Under the pieces are notes generated by a model. That model was not told where the DNA came from. It was given only the letters and a program-made list of their open reading frames with translations, and did no database searches. The position numbers were made by a program, and so were the translations under genes. Below, in pieces: positions 52,823-62,703 of a stretch of 64,000 bases of DNA (within the stretch, counting starts at the first letter, position 1; each line of letters begins with the position of its first letter). The stretch lies in the NCBI GenBank assembly GCA_963575745.1, contig CAUYUJ010018460.1, positions 250,001-314,000 on the forward strand, written 5' to 3'. The stretch comes from Prorocentrum cordatum. Taxonomy: Eukaryota > Sar > Dinophyceae > Prorocentrales > Prorocentraceae.

Positions 52823-54780
52823 AATTAGCCTGACGAGGGACCCAACCATATGCAGGTGCGAGTACCGCAATAGTGATTCATTTTTTCGGTGGCGATCCCT
52901 ATGAGGCAACGAACCGTGCTAGGGGCGTGCCGACATGAGTGGCGTGGTACACAAAGCGAACGAAAACGATTGATCTGAGTACGTAGGGAGACTGAGCGCG
53001 GGTGAATCTGCGCGCGTGCGTCTGACTGTGAATGATCTGCGTGCGAGCGAGTCTACGTGCATGAATGCGAATATGACAAAGCGTGGTGCAAATGTGTATG
53101 AATGCCAATAGTTTGACAACGACTGCCTCTGAATACTCGTGACGCTGGGCGTGGCCGCCGCAAGGAGCTTCCCCGGGACTCCCCGACGGCATCGCCCGCG
53201 CGCCGCGACGCCAATGTCGGCGCGCCCCCCCGCGAGGATCGCGCCCGCTTCCTCCCCTTCCTTTACTCCCTCTTTGCCCGCGCACTCAAAAGTCCAAGGC
53301 TGCGGGAGCAGCGCAGCGCGGAGCCCCCGCGACGCGCGCAGGTCACCCCGGAGGGGTCCCAGCGACGCGCGCGGGTCGTCCACTGCGCGGAGCGAAGAGA
53401 GCTAGCTGGCTGGCTGATAGCGGGCAAGGCTCTTGCCGCTGGGCAGAGCGACGACGGGCGAGCGAGGCGCTGGGCGGAACGCAGCACGGAGCCCCCGCGA
53501 CGCGCGCAGGTCGCCCCGGAGGAGTCCCAGCGACGCGCGCGGGTCGCCCGCTGCGCGGAGCAAAGAGAGCTAGCTGGCTGGCTGGGACCTGCGGTGGGGC
53601 TCCATATGGGGCCACGTAACGCTGTACTGGGCAAAGGAGACGCATGTGGACTGCGCCACGGGGACCTTCGGTGGAGCTCCCTATGGGGCCACGAAACGTG
53701 TGAGGGATGTGCCGGAATGGGTGTGCGGGACGCATGCGGGCACACCCACTGAGACCTTCGGTGGAGCTCCCTATGGGGCCACGAAACGTGTGAGGGGTGG
53801 GACGACATGTGTGTGCGGGACGCATGCGGGCACACCCACTGGGACCTTCGGTGGACCCCCTATGGGGCCACGAAACGTGGGAGGGATGTGCCGAAATGGG
53901 TGTGCGGGACGCATGCGGGCACACCCACTGGGACCTTCGGTGGAGCTCCCTATGGGGCCACGAAACGTATGAGGGGTGTGCCGAAATGGGTGTGCGGGAC
54001 GCATGCGGGCACACCCACTGGGACCTTCGGTGGAGCTCCCTATGGGGCCACGAACCGTGTGAGGGGTGGGCCGAAATGGGTGTGCGGGACGCATGCGGGC
54101 ACACCCACTGGGACCTTCGGTGGAGCTCCCTATGGGGCCACGAAGCGTGTGAAGGGGTGTGCCGAAATGGGTGTGCGGGACGCATGCGGCACACCCACTG
54201 AACCGTCGGTGGAGTCCTATGGGCCACGAAAGTGTGAGGCTGGGTGTGCGGGACGCATGCGGGCACACCCTCTGGGACCTTCGGTGGATCCCCTCTGGGG
54301 CACGAACGTGAGGGGTGGCCGAAATGTGTGTGCGGGACGCATGCGGGCACACCCACTGGGACCTTCGGTGGAGCTGGAACTTGGGGGTGGCGTTCCCTGA
54401 GGGGGGCCACGAAACGTGTGAGGGGTGTGCCGAAATGGTGTGGCGGGACGCATATGCGGGCACACCCACTGGGACCTTCGGTGGAGCTCCCTATGGGGCC
54501 ACGAAACGTATGAGGGGTGTGCCGAAATGGGTGTGCGGGACGCATGCGGGCACACCCACTGGGACCTTCGGTGGAGCTCCCTATGGGGCACGAAACGTGT
54601 GAGGGGTGTGCCGACATGGGTGGTGATAATGATGATGACGACAGATGATGATGACGATGACGATGATGGGGATGATGACGATGATGATGAAGATGGGAGG
54701 AGGGAGGGGGCAGCGGGAAGGAAGGAACGCGGGGCGACGTCTCTTCAAAACGAGGACCCAACACCACAGGATGGTTGGGA
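52823..54780 (+). mobile_element. 90-bp-unit array element, copy 4 (plus orientation)
   Basis: It begins TTAGCCTGACGAGG, GACCCAACCATATGCAG and TTCGGTGGCGATCCC. It is then interrupted by about 680 bp of other DNA (52,925-53,600), after which about 11 units run to 54,618 (GGACCTTCGGTGGAGCTCCC, TATGGGGCCACGAAACGTGT, GGACGCATGCGGGCACACCC). It ends with a GAT microsatellite, GTCTCTTCAAAACGAGGACC and CACAGGATGGTTGGGA. Unit sequence differs from copies 1-3 mainly in GCGGGACGCATGCGGGCACA, so each array has homogenised on its own. Confidence 0.85.
53310..53590 (+). repeat. Tandem duplication in the interruption of copy 4, about 175-bp unit
   Basis: GGAGCCCCCGCGACGCGCGC, GTCCCAGCGACGCGCGCGGG and AGAGAGCTAGCTGGCTGGCT occur at 53,318-53,415 and again at 53,491-53,590. 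Confidence 0.8.
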
Positions 54781-54998
54781 ATAAACATATGGCACCATAT
54801 GTAACACGGCATGGCCCACGCAACACATGTTGACTAAGCACACCGTGAACCCAATAGGAGGCAGTCATGGGCAACTACATGTGGGACGTATTCTAACTAC
54901 TACAAACATGTGCGTGTTGTGCGTCAGCGTGTTCTTGAGTGCCGAGATTGCAAGCAAACGTATTGCCGACAGTCTCAAACGCCAATACAGCCCATGCG

Positions 54999-55180
54999 GT
55001 CGTGGGAGGTATGCGCGTGAAGTTCTGCCCCCAAAAAACATGACGTGCCCTATATGTGACGAGAGTTTTGGCTGTATGGAATCGTGTTTCAAGCACTGTC
55101 GTGAACACTTGGAACCGTACCTCTCCCCCTCTTTTGCATGTCCGTCATTCGAAGAAGCACGAAACAGCCTTGCAGTCTAA
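54999..55180 (+). CDS. C2H2 zinc-finger terminal exon
   Basis: The frame ends at TAA 55,178-55,180 and contains C-P-I-C, twelve residues, H-C-R-E-H: a complete C-x2-C-x12-H-x3-H finger ('MTCPICDESFGCMESC', then 'FKHCREHLEPY'). The frame is open from about 54,827, but that part overlaps the edge of the 90-bp element, so the exon start is uncertain; 'RGRYAREVLPPKN' directly precedes the finger. Classic C2H2 fingers bind DNA or RNA. In LINEs a single finger may also lie at the protein end, so this could be a fragment of another retroelement. The next gene starts 126 bp downstream. Confidence 0.5.
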
Positions 55181-55305
55181 GCAGCAGCTACCAGTGAGAT
55201 CTACAACCTCGTAGGCTAAACTACTTGATCGGAGTTGGGTACCACGTCTCAATGCCAGACGAAGAAAACACCCCTCAGAAATCTTGGCTACTACAGGCTC
55301 GCAGC

Positions 55306-56253
55306 ATGAGTTTCGCGGAGGGCTCCAAGGAGAAGAAGAAAGCGCGGATCGACGAGGAGGGCGAGGACGTGGACATGGACGATGCTACAACTTTCATGCT
55401 GATGAAGAACCTCATCGTGCAACTAGAGGCACGAGTTCGGCTTCTGGAGCACGAGGCGATGACGACCACGATATTGGACAGAACTCATCAGGCAGTGGTG
55501 GACGTCAACAAATCGTACGCGGAGTATGCCAAGGAACGAAAAAAGGACCCAGCCACGAACCTTGGTTCGCCAGCTTGCCAAGCAATCTACGGTAGGTTCG
55601 TGCGGTGTCGGCGCGCGCAAAGGTTCTTGACACCACATCGATCGTTCAACCTTGAATCGATCGCGACCCCGATCGTTCAAGGTTGAATTCCGTCGGGCCC
55701 AATGGCACTATCGTGTCCCTCGGTGCTTCCGCGTCACAGAATTCAACCTTGAACGCCTGCGCCGGCGTCGCCGGCGCGCCAACGCCGCGCGAACCTACCG
55801 TACGCAGTTCTGAACGTCTTAGGCAACTGGCAGTACAAGGACAGCTCGGTGAGGATATCGCGGCTCAAGCTCGTGGCCGTCAGAATCAGCAAGATGTTAG
55901 AGCAAGCAGGACCAGAACTAACAGGGCAGTGGGTTCGAGAAACAGCAATCTTCCCGTGCTTCGACCAGCCCAACAAGCCGAAGAAGTCGCGCCTTTTATG
56001 CAGCTTGCGCGGAACAACACTGGCGCCCGACGAAGAGGGCACAGCAGCGGAGCTACCCAAGGCCATCAGCGAACCCGACAGTCAGCTACACCAAGTGACG
56101 CCGCTGGAAATGCCGACGGCACTATACACACTGAAGGGCAAGGTGATGGGAATTGAATCAACTGTTTCAGAGCTACTCAGAGCCGCTGGCGGAAATGTGA
56201 CAGCTAGCAAAGCCCCACGTGGCAATATGGCTCGCAAGTTGATGAAAGCATAA
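55306..56253 (+). CDS. Complete two-exon gene, coiled-coil protein, function unknown
   Basis: Exons 55,306-55,591 and 55,808-56,253 join in phase (G + TT) to 243 codons plus TAA. The N-terminus is charged ('SKEKKKARIDEEGEDVDMDD'), then a heptad-like helix 'LIVQLEARVRLLEHEAM', then 'ILDRTHQAVVDVNKSYAEY'. Exon 2 begins 'LNVLGNWQYKDSSVRISRLK', 'KMLEQAGPELTGQWVRETA', and ends 'KAPRGNMARKLMKA', a basic 'APRG..ARKL' tail. That arrangement (acidic start, coiled coil, APRG-type basic tail) recalls a repeated dinoflagellate family, perhaps a retroelement ORF1; function unknown. The reading frame is intact only if the intron is removed, which supports splicing. Confidence 0.65.
55590..55800. mobile_element. 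Candidate introner: MITE with 27-bp TIRs as an intron
   Basis: The left end (CGGTAGGTTCGTGCGGTGTC, GGCGCGC) and the right end, read inverted (CGGTAGGTTCGCGCGGCGTT, GGCGCGC), match at 24 of 27 positions; all three differences are transitions. TA flanks the element on both sides (55,588-55,589 and 55,801-55,802). The intron 55,592-55,807 uses GT inside the left TIR as donor, and AG six bases into the right flank (counting from the duplicated TA) as acceptor. Compared with a pre-insertion exon, splicing removes exactly one codon (GCA), so the frame is kept. The interior has further TTCAACCTTGAA palindromes. Confidence 0.8.
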
Positions 56254-57820
56254 GCATGCATGTTACTGGGCGAGAGTAGAGCCATGAAGTGCCATCGCAC
56301 TTTCTTTTTTGGTCAATGTACCTACTGAGCTGGTGGCTTCTACCTACGCCTCTACCATGGTGGACTGAATTTGTATTGCGGGCTGCCCTTCAGTGTCATG
56401 CTATCACTCGAGGGGGTAGACCCGTAGAGCCCATACGGGTGCCCACGATGGCTTAAATGCGACGGAGCGCGTATCCCCTCGAGCTTGCTGCATATTGGCG
56501 TATTTCTTTGGTGGTCAGTCATACTATTAGTGTCTTGAATTGGTGGTCTGGCATCTACGTTTGCACTTACAGTGGCACTGATAAATGAGGTGGATTGTTG
56601 TCTGTCTCTATTCCAGCGTGGCTAGCGCCATCAGACTCCGAGCGTGGTTCCCCTTCCTGTATACAGTCCTCTCTGGATGCCTAGGACCTCCTCCAGGCCA
56701 AGGCCCAACGGCCGCGACTCCTGGAGGCGGAGCTCTGGATCCCTTCTCTGAGGTGGAGTGCCTACGGCACCGCTTGAGCTGGGAGTCTTGGGACCCTCGT
56801 GAGTGTATAGCTGTTGCGACCCCGCCCACTTCCGCCTCTGTGGGAGTGGGTATCCCCCGTGGGGACAGTAGCCACTACGGTGGTGAAATGAGGGATGCAG
56901 CAGCCTGGTGTGAGGGCCCCCCTGAGACCAACTGTCTCCCAGGAGCCTGTCTCAGACTGTGAACTTCGTGCGGTGGAGTTGGGTCTTGTCCTGATTGGAT
57001 CGGATCTGCCACTGCTGCAGTGCTACTACACCCCCGTCTTCTTCCTCCGCCAGGCCCCGCCGCTCTTCTCTCTTGCCAGCTGATAGTCATGTTTTGTCGG
57101 TGCATGAGAGGTATGAGATAAGCGATAGGCTTACCCCCCTCCCAAATTTGTGCCCTGCCCGTTGAGTTCAACGGCCAGGCCCCCGCGCAGGCAACTCAGT
57201 GTTGCATCTGCCAGCGCGTGTGGCTCTCAGAGCTAGCAAGATGAAAGGGGTGCATATAAGTTGTACCCCCCCCAGGTTCTGTGAAGAGGAGAGTGAGACA
57301 TTGAACTGAATGGGTGAGAGCGAGCTCCTCTTTCTCCCTCTCGCCTCTCCCCCGGTTCCCTCGCGAAACGAATCCCCTACCCCTGCGACGGCCAGCTGTC
57401 GGCTGCGGGGCATTCTCCGAAAAGGCCCAGAAATAGAGGAGGAATCAGAGAAGGCCTCCTCCTCTTTCCCTCGGCCTCCTTCCCCCCCTTCCCTCCTCCC
57501 ACCCCTACATACTCCTCCCCTTCCTTCCTCTCCTACACGCTCTCCTCCTTCCTCCTGGGATCCTCTCGATGCCCAGATCTCTCCTCCTGGAGTGCGTTTT
57601 GCCCAGGACTCCGAAACGAACGCGGACGCCCAGGAGCGAAATCCTACGAGAGGCTTCAGAAATGGGAGGGCAACGTTGGAATACGTAGCACCCCGCAGTT
57701 GCGGATAAGAGTGAGGGGGCGGTGAGGACGTCTGCAGTCTGCAAGGCTCTGACGACGCCCGCCGCAGGCGCCAAATTATACAACGGGCCCGCCACAGGCG
57801 CCGATTACTCATTAAAGCAA
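56254..57820. other. No certain gene
   Basis: A hairpin (ACTCGAGGGGGTA / TATCCCCTCGAG, about 56,407-56,487) follows the gene. From 57,310 to 57,560 a C/T-rich region has open frames of low complexity. A short plus-strand stretch near 57,590 ('GVRFAQDSETNADAQERNP') could be exonic but lacks support. Confidence 0.4.
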
Positions 57821-58127
57821 TGTGGGTGTCGCGGGGTGGGTCGCGAGTGGGTCGCGGGTGGGTCGCGGGTGGGTCGCGGGCCAGGTCGCGGGTGGGTCGC
57901 GGGTGGGTCGCGGCGCGGGTGGGTCGCAGGTGGGTCGCGGGCGGGTCGCGGGCGAGTCGCCGGCGGGTCACGGTCGGGTCGCGGGGGTGGGTCGCGGGTG
58001 GGTTGCGGGTGGGTCGCGGGATGGGTCGCGGGTGGGTCGCGGGGGGTGGGTCGCGGGGGGGGGGTCGCCGGGGGCGGGTCGTGGGTGGGGTCGCAGGTGG
58101 GTCGCGGGCGGGTCGCGGGGGGGACGA
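57821..58127 (+). repeat. 11-bp minisatellite GTCGCGGGTGG
   Basis: About 27 units have small length variants (GGGG insertions, GCGGGC changes). Runs of G at close spacing would permit G-quadruplexes on this strand. Confidence 0.9.
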
Positions 58128-58131
58128 CGCC

Positions 58132-58223
58132 AAAGAACAACAACATCAACGACGACAACAGCGACGACGACACCAACACCAACACCACCACCACCAACAA
58201 CAACAACGAGAACAACAACAACG

Positions 58224-58257
<34 letters not shown>

Positions 58258-58261
58258 CCAT
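58132..58261 (+). repeat. CAA/ACG microsatellite
   Basis: CAACAACAACG and ACCACCAACA triplets adjoin the G-rich minisatellite directly. Confidence 0.9.
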
Positions 58262-58579
58262 TTTAAGGCTGTGCGCTCTTACTTGCCCGCGAGTCATTCA
58301 ACACGTATACCCTACACCCTTGATGCCCGCCCTCTTCGTCTTCGATCACACCCCTTTCGGGGGGATTATTTCTCTTTGCTGGGGCCGGCGGGCTTAGACG
58401 TACGGGCAAACCGGAACGGGCGGACAATCCTTCGGGGGCGTACGTCTCTCTGCCCGCCATTGGAATTGGCGCGGGCCCTGCAAGAGGAGGAGGGGAAGAA
58501 CGAGGGAGAGTGGGAGGAAGGGGAGGGGGAAGGACGAAGGAAGAGGGAAGGTACCACGTTGTAAAGGCGTCCTTGGCGC

Positions 58580-59060
58580 GTGCGTGGTTCCTGAGCGCCG
58601 AAACGCAATTCCAGAATAATTTGTGAGGACGCCGCACGCGAGAGCGCAGTCCTGAGTACATTGTGAAGAAATCTCGGGCGAAAGCGGGGGCCCTGACTAA
58701 GTTGCGAGGAAGTCACAAGCGGGAGCGCCGTTCCTGAGCAAATTGCACGGAATCTCAGGCGGGAGCGGGGGTCCTCACTAAATTGCGAGGAAGTCTCAGG
58801 CGGGAGCGCCGTTCCTGAGTCAATTGCGCGGAAATGTTAGGCAGGAGCGGGGGTCCTGAGTAAAATTCGAAGAAGTCTTAGGCGGGAGCGCCGTTCCCAC
58901 GTAAATTGCACGGAAGTCTCAGGCGGGAGCGGGGGTCTTGATTACATTGCGAGGAAGTCTCAGACGGGAGCGCCTTTCCTGAGTAAATTGCGCGGAAGTC
59001 TCAGGCGGGAGCGGGGGTCCTGAGTAAAAATCGAGGAAGTCTCAGGCGGGAGCCGTTGTT
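58580..59060 (+). repeat. Dimeric minisatellite, about 58-bp monomer
   Basis: Monomers alternate between one with GGGAGCGGGGGTCCTGA and one with GGGAGCGCCGTTCCTGA. Each is followed by GTAAATTGC(G/A)(A/C)GGAAGTCTCAGGC. Roughly eight monomers, i.e. about four dimers of some 116 bp. Confidence 0.85.
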
Positions 59061-61200
59061 GTTGTAGCCCGGGGGGCAGGGGCACAGTTTGAGCAGGAAG
59101 ATTTTCCTTGAGAAAAAACAAGGTGCGAGCCCCGGGGGTGGCACTTCAATCGAAAAAATCAATGTGCACCGGTGGGGGGGGATCAACAATAATTATTCTT
59201 CAAGAATGAGAGTGAGCTTGTGAACAACAACAACAAGAAAACCCCCACTTTCGAGTGGGTGGGCAGCAAGTGTGTTCTCACCAGTGCCAGGGTTTTCATG
59301 CGACGCGAGACAATACCCCCACTTCGTGGGGGGGCAGTTCAAGCTCTACCAAATATCCAAACGACTCTTCGCGACCACCCAAACCCAGCTTCCCGCCCTA
59401 TGACGTTGGGACACTTCACTTCGTGGCGTGCGGACGACCGTGGCTACTACACTGGCGTGGGGTACACACCCACAGAACTTGGTCACTTATTCGGGGCGCG
59501 CGTGTGCCCAGCATCCTGCAATTGTGACATACAATACATGACACAGACAGACAGAGAGAGAGACAGAGAGCAGACAGAGAGAGAGACAGAGAGAGCGGAG
59601 TTGGTCACATTTTTGGGGCAAGTTCCTGAGATCGTCTTGTTTTTTGTTGGTCTTGCGCGCGCGAATGTCCACTTTACTTTTTTTTGCAAGGGAGTATTGA
59701 AATTTGATTATGTTAGAACAAGAAAAAGTAGCTCGCGCGAGCTCATGTAACATAAATGTTGAAAAACCATTGGTTTTGTGGGAGTCGGACAGCGCGCGCG
59801 GGATGAAATTTGGACATTTTTTTTTGAAAAACCATTGGGTTTTTGATGTTTTTATGTTGAAATCGTTACGAAACCTAAGGTTCTGGAAGGATTTCGTCTT
59901 GCGCGCGCGAATGTCCACTTTACCTTATTTTTTGCAAGGGATTATTGAAATTTGATTATGTTAGAACAAGAAAAAGTAGCTCGCGCGAGCTCATGTAACA
60001 TAAATGTTGAAAAACCATTGGTTTTGTGGGATTCGGACAGCGCGCGCGGAAGGACATTTTGACAATTTTTTCTTAAAAAACCATTGGGTTTTTGATGTTT
60101 TTATGTTAAAATCGCTACGAAACCTAAGGTTTTGGAAGGATTTCGTCTTGCGCGCACGAATGTCCACTTTACCTTATTTTTTGCAAGGGATTCTTGCAAT
60201 TTGATCAAGTAAGAACAAGAATTTTCATTTTATAGTGTTTTTTGCAAGGGAAAACGGACTACAACAAAACAACCGGATCCGGACACAATCCACTTTTCTG
60301 AAGCTTTCGCGAAAAAATGATGAAAATGTAGCTGCGGCCTAGGTTTTGGAGGGGGGTCGTGTACCAGGGGTCCCAACAATAATTATTCTTTAGAAGTAAT
60401 AATGTTCAACAATTACTAGCACGTGGGGACACTCCGTTCTCACCAGTGCCAGGGTTTTCATAGGAGGCGGGCAATACCCCCACTTTGTGGGGGGGCCGGT
60501 TCAAGCTCTACCAAATTTCCAAACGACTCTTCGCCACCACCCACACCCAGCTTCCCGCCCTATGACGTTCGGACACTTCACTTCGTGGCATGCGGACGAC
60601 CGTGGCTACTATTCAGGGCCCCGCGGCCGACGACGACGGCGTGCGCGCGCGAAGAAAAAACGAATGTGTCCCGCATGGTATTATTTGACAGGGATGATGG
60701 CCCTGGCAGGTGCGCAACCGTTGTTGCAGAAGTTCGAAAAAGTTGCTCGCAAAAGCCCGTTTGACAGAAATGATTAAAAAGTGTTGGGTTTCCTACGAAT
60801 CCGCAAGAGCGCGCGGGATGAAATTTTGACAATTTTTTTTTGAAAAACCATTGGTTTTTTGATGTTGTTATGTTAAAATCGCTACGAAAACTAAGGTTTT
60901 GGAAGGATTTCGTCTTGCGCGCGCGAATGTCCACTTTACCTTATTTTTTGCAAGGGATTCTTGAAGTTTGGTTATGTTAGAACAAGAAATGTCCACTTTA
61001 GCGTATTTCTTGCAAGGGAAAACGGGGGACAACAAAACAACCGGATCTGGTACACATCGTTTTGCCTGAGACTTCCTCACGACAATTATGAAAATGAGGC
61101 TGCGGCCTAGGCGCGGCGGGGGGGGCGCGCACCAGGGGGCTCAACAATAATTATTCTTTAGAATTAATAATGTTCAACAACTACAACAACACCCACAACA
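59061..61200 (+). repeat. Nested duplications: 1.2-kb/0.75-kb units with 248-bp sub-repeats
   Basis: The border word CAACAATAATTATTCTT occurs at 59,184, 60,373 and 61,143, dividing the region into two related blocks that share CACCAGTGCCAGGGTTTTCA and the Cys-free AT-rich part. Inside, 'TCTTGCGCGCGCGAATGTCC' (or one variant) recurs at about 59,652, 59,897, 60,145 and 60,913, with AAAACCATTGGGTTTTTGAT and ACGAAACCTAAGG at constant offsets. Short frames cross these units, but nothing gene-like emerged. A GACAGA run lies at 59,541-59,597. Confidence 0.8.
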
Positions 61201-61275
61201 ACAACAAACACAAAAAAAAAAAAACAGCAACGCCAACAACAACCACAACAACAACGACAACAACAACAACAACAC
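61180..61275 (+). repeat. CAA microsatellite with A run
   Basis: ACAACAACAAC units with one A run near 61,212, following the last border word of the nested duplication. Confidence 0.85.
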
Positions 61276-61484
61276 TTACACCAGCCACAACAAGAATCAT
61301 CCGCATCGCGGAGTCCCACTTCAGCCTCACACCAAGGGGCCACGAATGACCGTGCGGCCCCCTCGCTCTGACACGCCTGAAACTCCTCCCTGTCGCACCC
61401 CGAGGCGTGTCGGTGGGGCGGGGCCAGGCGTAGTGCCTGAGACTTCCTCACCGTGTAGCACCCTTGAGCAGAAAGCTTGCGCAT

Positions 61485-61795
61485 TGTATCACGGGTGCGG
61501 GGCGGGCCGTTTCCAAAATGCGGCTCTCGCCTTGGCGGCGCGCCCATTCGCCACAAACATTTGCAAGAGCTTCACGGATGGCTGGCGGGTGGTTTTCAAC
61601 ATGTCTGCTCCCTTCTTAGCGCCGCGCGCAACCTTCTTCAACCGTTGCATAACTTTCACGGATGGAGGCCAATACCTTTGCAACATGTGGCTCTCGCCTT
61701 AGCGCCGCGCACATTCGATTGAAATACGGCTTCAAGCATGGAGGGCGGTTCCTTTCCAACAAATGGCTCGCGCACTCGTGACGCGCAATCGTGTT
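61485..61795 (+). repeat. Degenerate minisatellite, about 100-115-bp unit
   Basis: CTCTCGCCTT(G/A)GCG..GCGC, CATTTGCAA or CGTTGCATAA, TTCACGGATGG and TTCAACATGT recur about three and a half times. Confidence 0.6.
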
Positions 61796-62530
61796 AAGAA
61801 TTTGGCAGCAGATTCAAGGGTTCTCACAGTTAACGTCCCGGAAATGGTGTTTGGGCGCGATGCCAGGGCGCAGCGGTTACGTTCGCGGCGTTATTAAAGT
61901 CCCAAGCACGGTGTCCTGGCACGATCCAGGATCGTCAAGACGCACCAGTTACAGTGATCCGCAGCGTTGAAGTCCCAGGAACAGCGTTCTGGCACAATTC
62001 AGATTTTCGAACGAGTGTCTTCCAACGGGGGAGGAGGAGGAGGAGGAGGAGGAGGAGGAGGAGGAGGAGGCACTTCCCCCAATGAAGACCAAGCCTTTCA
62101 GTGGCCTGTAAAGACGGAACTTGGACGGAGGGTCTATTGCAATGTCGCTGATACGTCTTGGGTTTATACTGATATGTTCCTCCTCCTCCTGCTTTGCTCC
62201 TCCTCCCTCCCTCCACCTCCTCCTCCTCCTCCTCTTCCTCCTCCTCCTCGCTCCTCATCGACGCATACTTCTCATCTCGTCTTCTCCTGCTGCGCATGCT
62301 CGTCTTCAGCTTCATCATCATCATCTTGCTCGCTCCTCCGCCTTCTGCCTCTCCTGTTCCGAGAAGCGCGACCGCGGCCCCTGACCCGTCGTTTTGCGGT
62401 GCAATGTTCGGTCCTGGCCTGGAGCCCTTCGAAAGCGCCCCTTGCGAAGCATTACCTCAACACATCAGCCGAAGAGCAACGCAAATAACAGGCGGGTCGG
62501 GACGTCGGCGTGTGAAAACGTGAGTTCCAA
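61796..62530. other. No gene recognised; GGA and TCC runs
   Basis: Duplicated 'GTCCCA(G/A)GCACGGTGTCCTGGC'-like words lie at about 61,902 and 61,975. A GGA run is at 62,030-62,070, a TCC run at 62,178-62,255 and a CATCATC run near 62,315. No exon was seen. Confidence 0.4.
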
Positions 62531-62703
62531 TTCGGCGATGGACACGCCTCCCTCCAGTAGACCTCCCCTTAGTGAAAACGGCCTGCGACCGAGATCGACG
62601 GACCTGGACCCGCGAAAAGGACGGCCGCGACGCTCTCTCGCGAAACGAACGCGGCCAATTCCTCAATCGACGCGTCAGGGCAGGAGGTCTGTCCACCCCC
62701 GAC
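62531..62703 (+). repeat. Dispersed repeat R1, copy 3 of 3
   Basis: More diverged than the others: TTCGGCGATGGACA, TTAGTGAAAACGGCCT, CGCGACGCTCTCTCGCGAAACG, AATCGACGCGTCA (each under 20 exact bases shared), and TCTGTCCACCCCCGAC, in the same order and spacing as at 5.9 kb. Confidence 0.65.

Larger units (their letters stand above)
49441..52824 (+). mobile_element. Decayed LINE (endonuclease + reverse transcriptase)
   Basis: A single frame runs from before 49,441 to 51,888, broken only by two TAG codons (49,615 and 50,128). It stops at TAA 51,889, shifts frame, and returns to the original frame near 52,090, continuing to TGA at 52,729. The order endonuclease, reverse transcriptase, C-terminal region is that of LINE-type non-LTR retrotransposons. 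Eight A residues at 52,817-52,824, 86 bp past the stop, may be the 3' tail. The 5' end is uncertain and an ORF1 was not found next to it. The 90-bp array element starts immediately after the A run. Confidence 0.75.
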
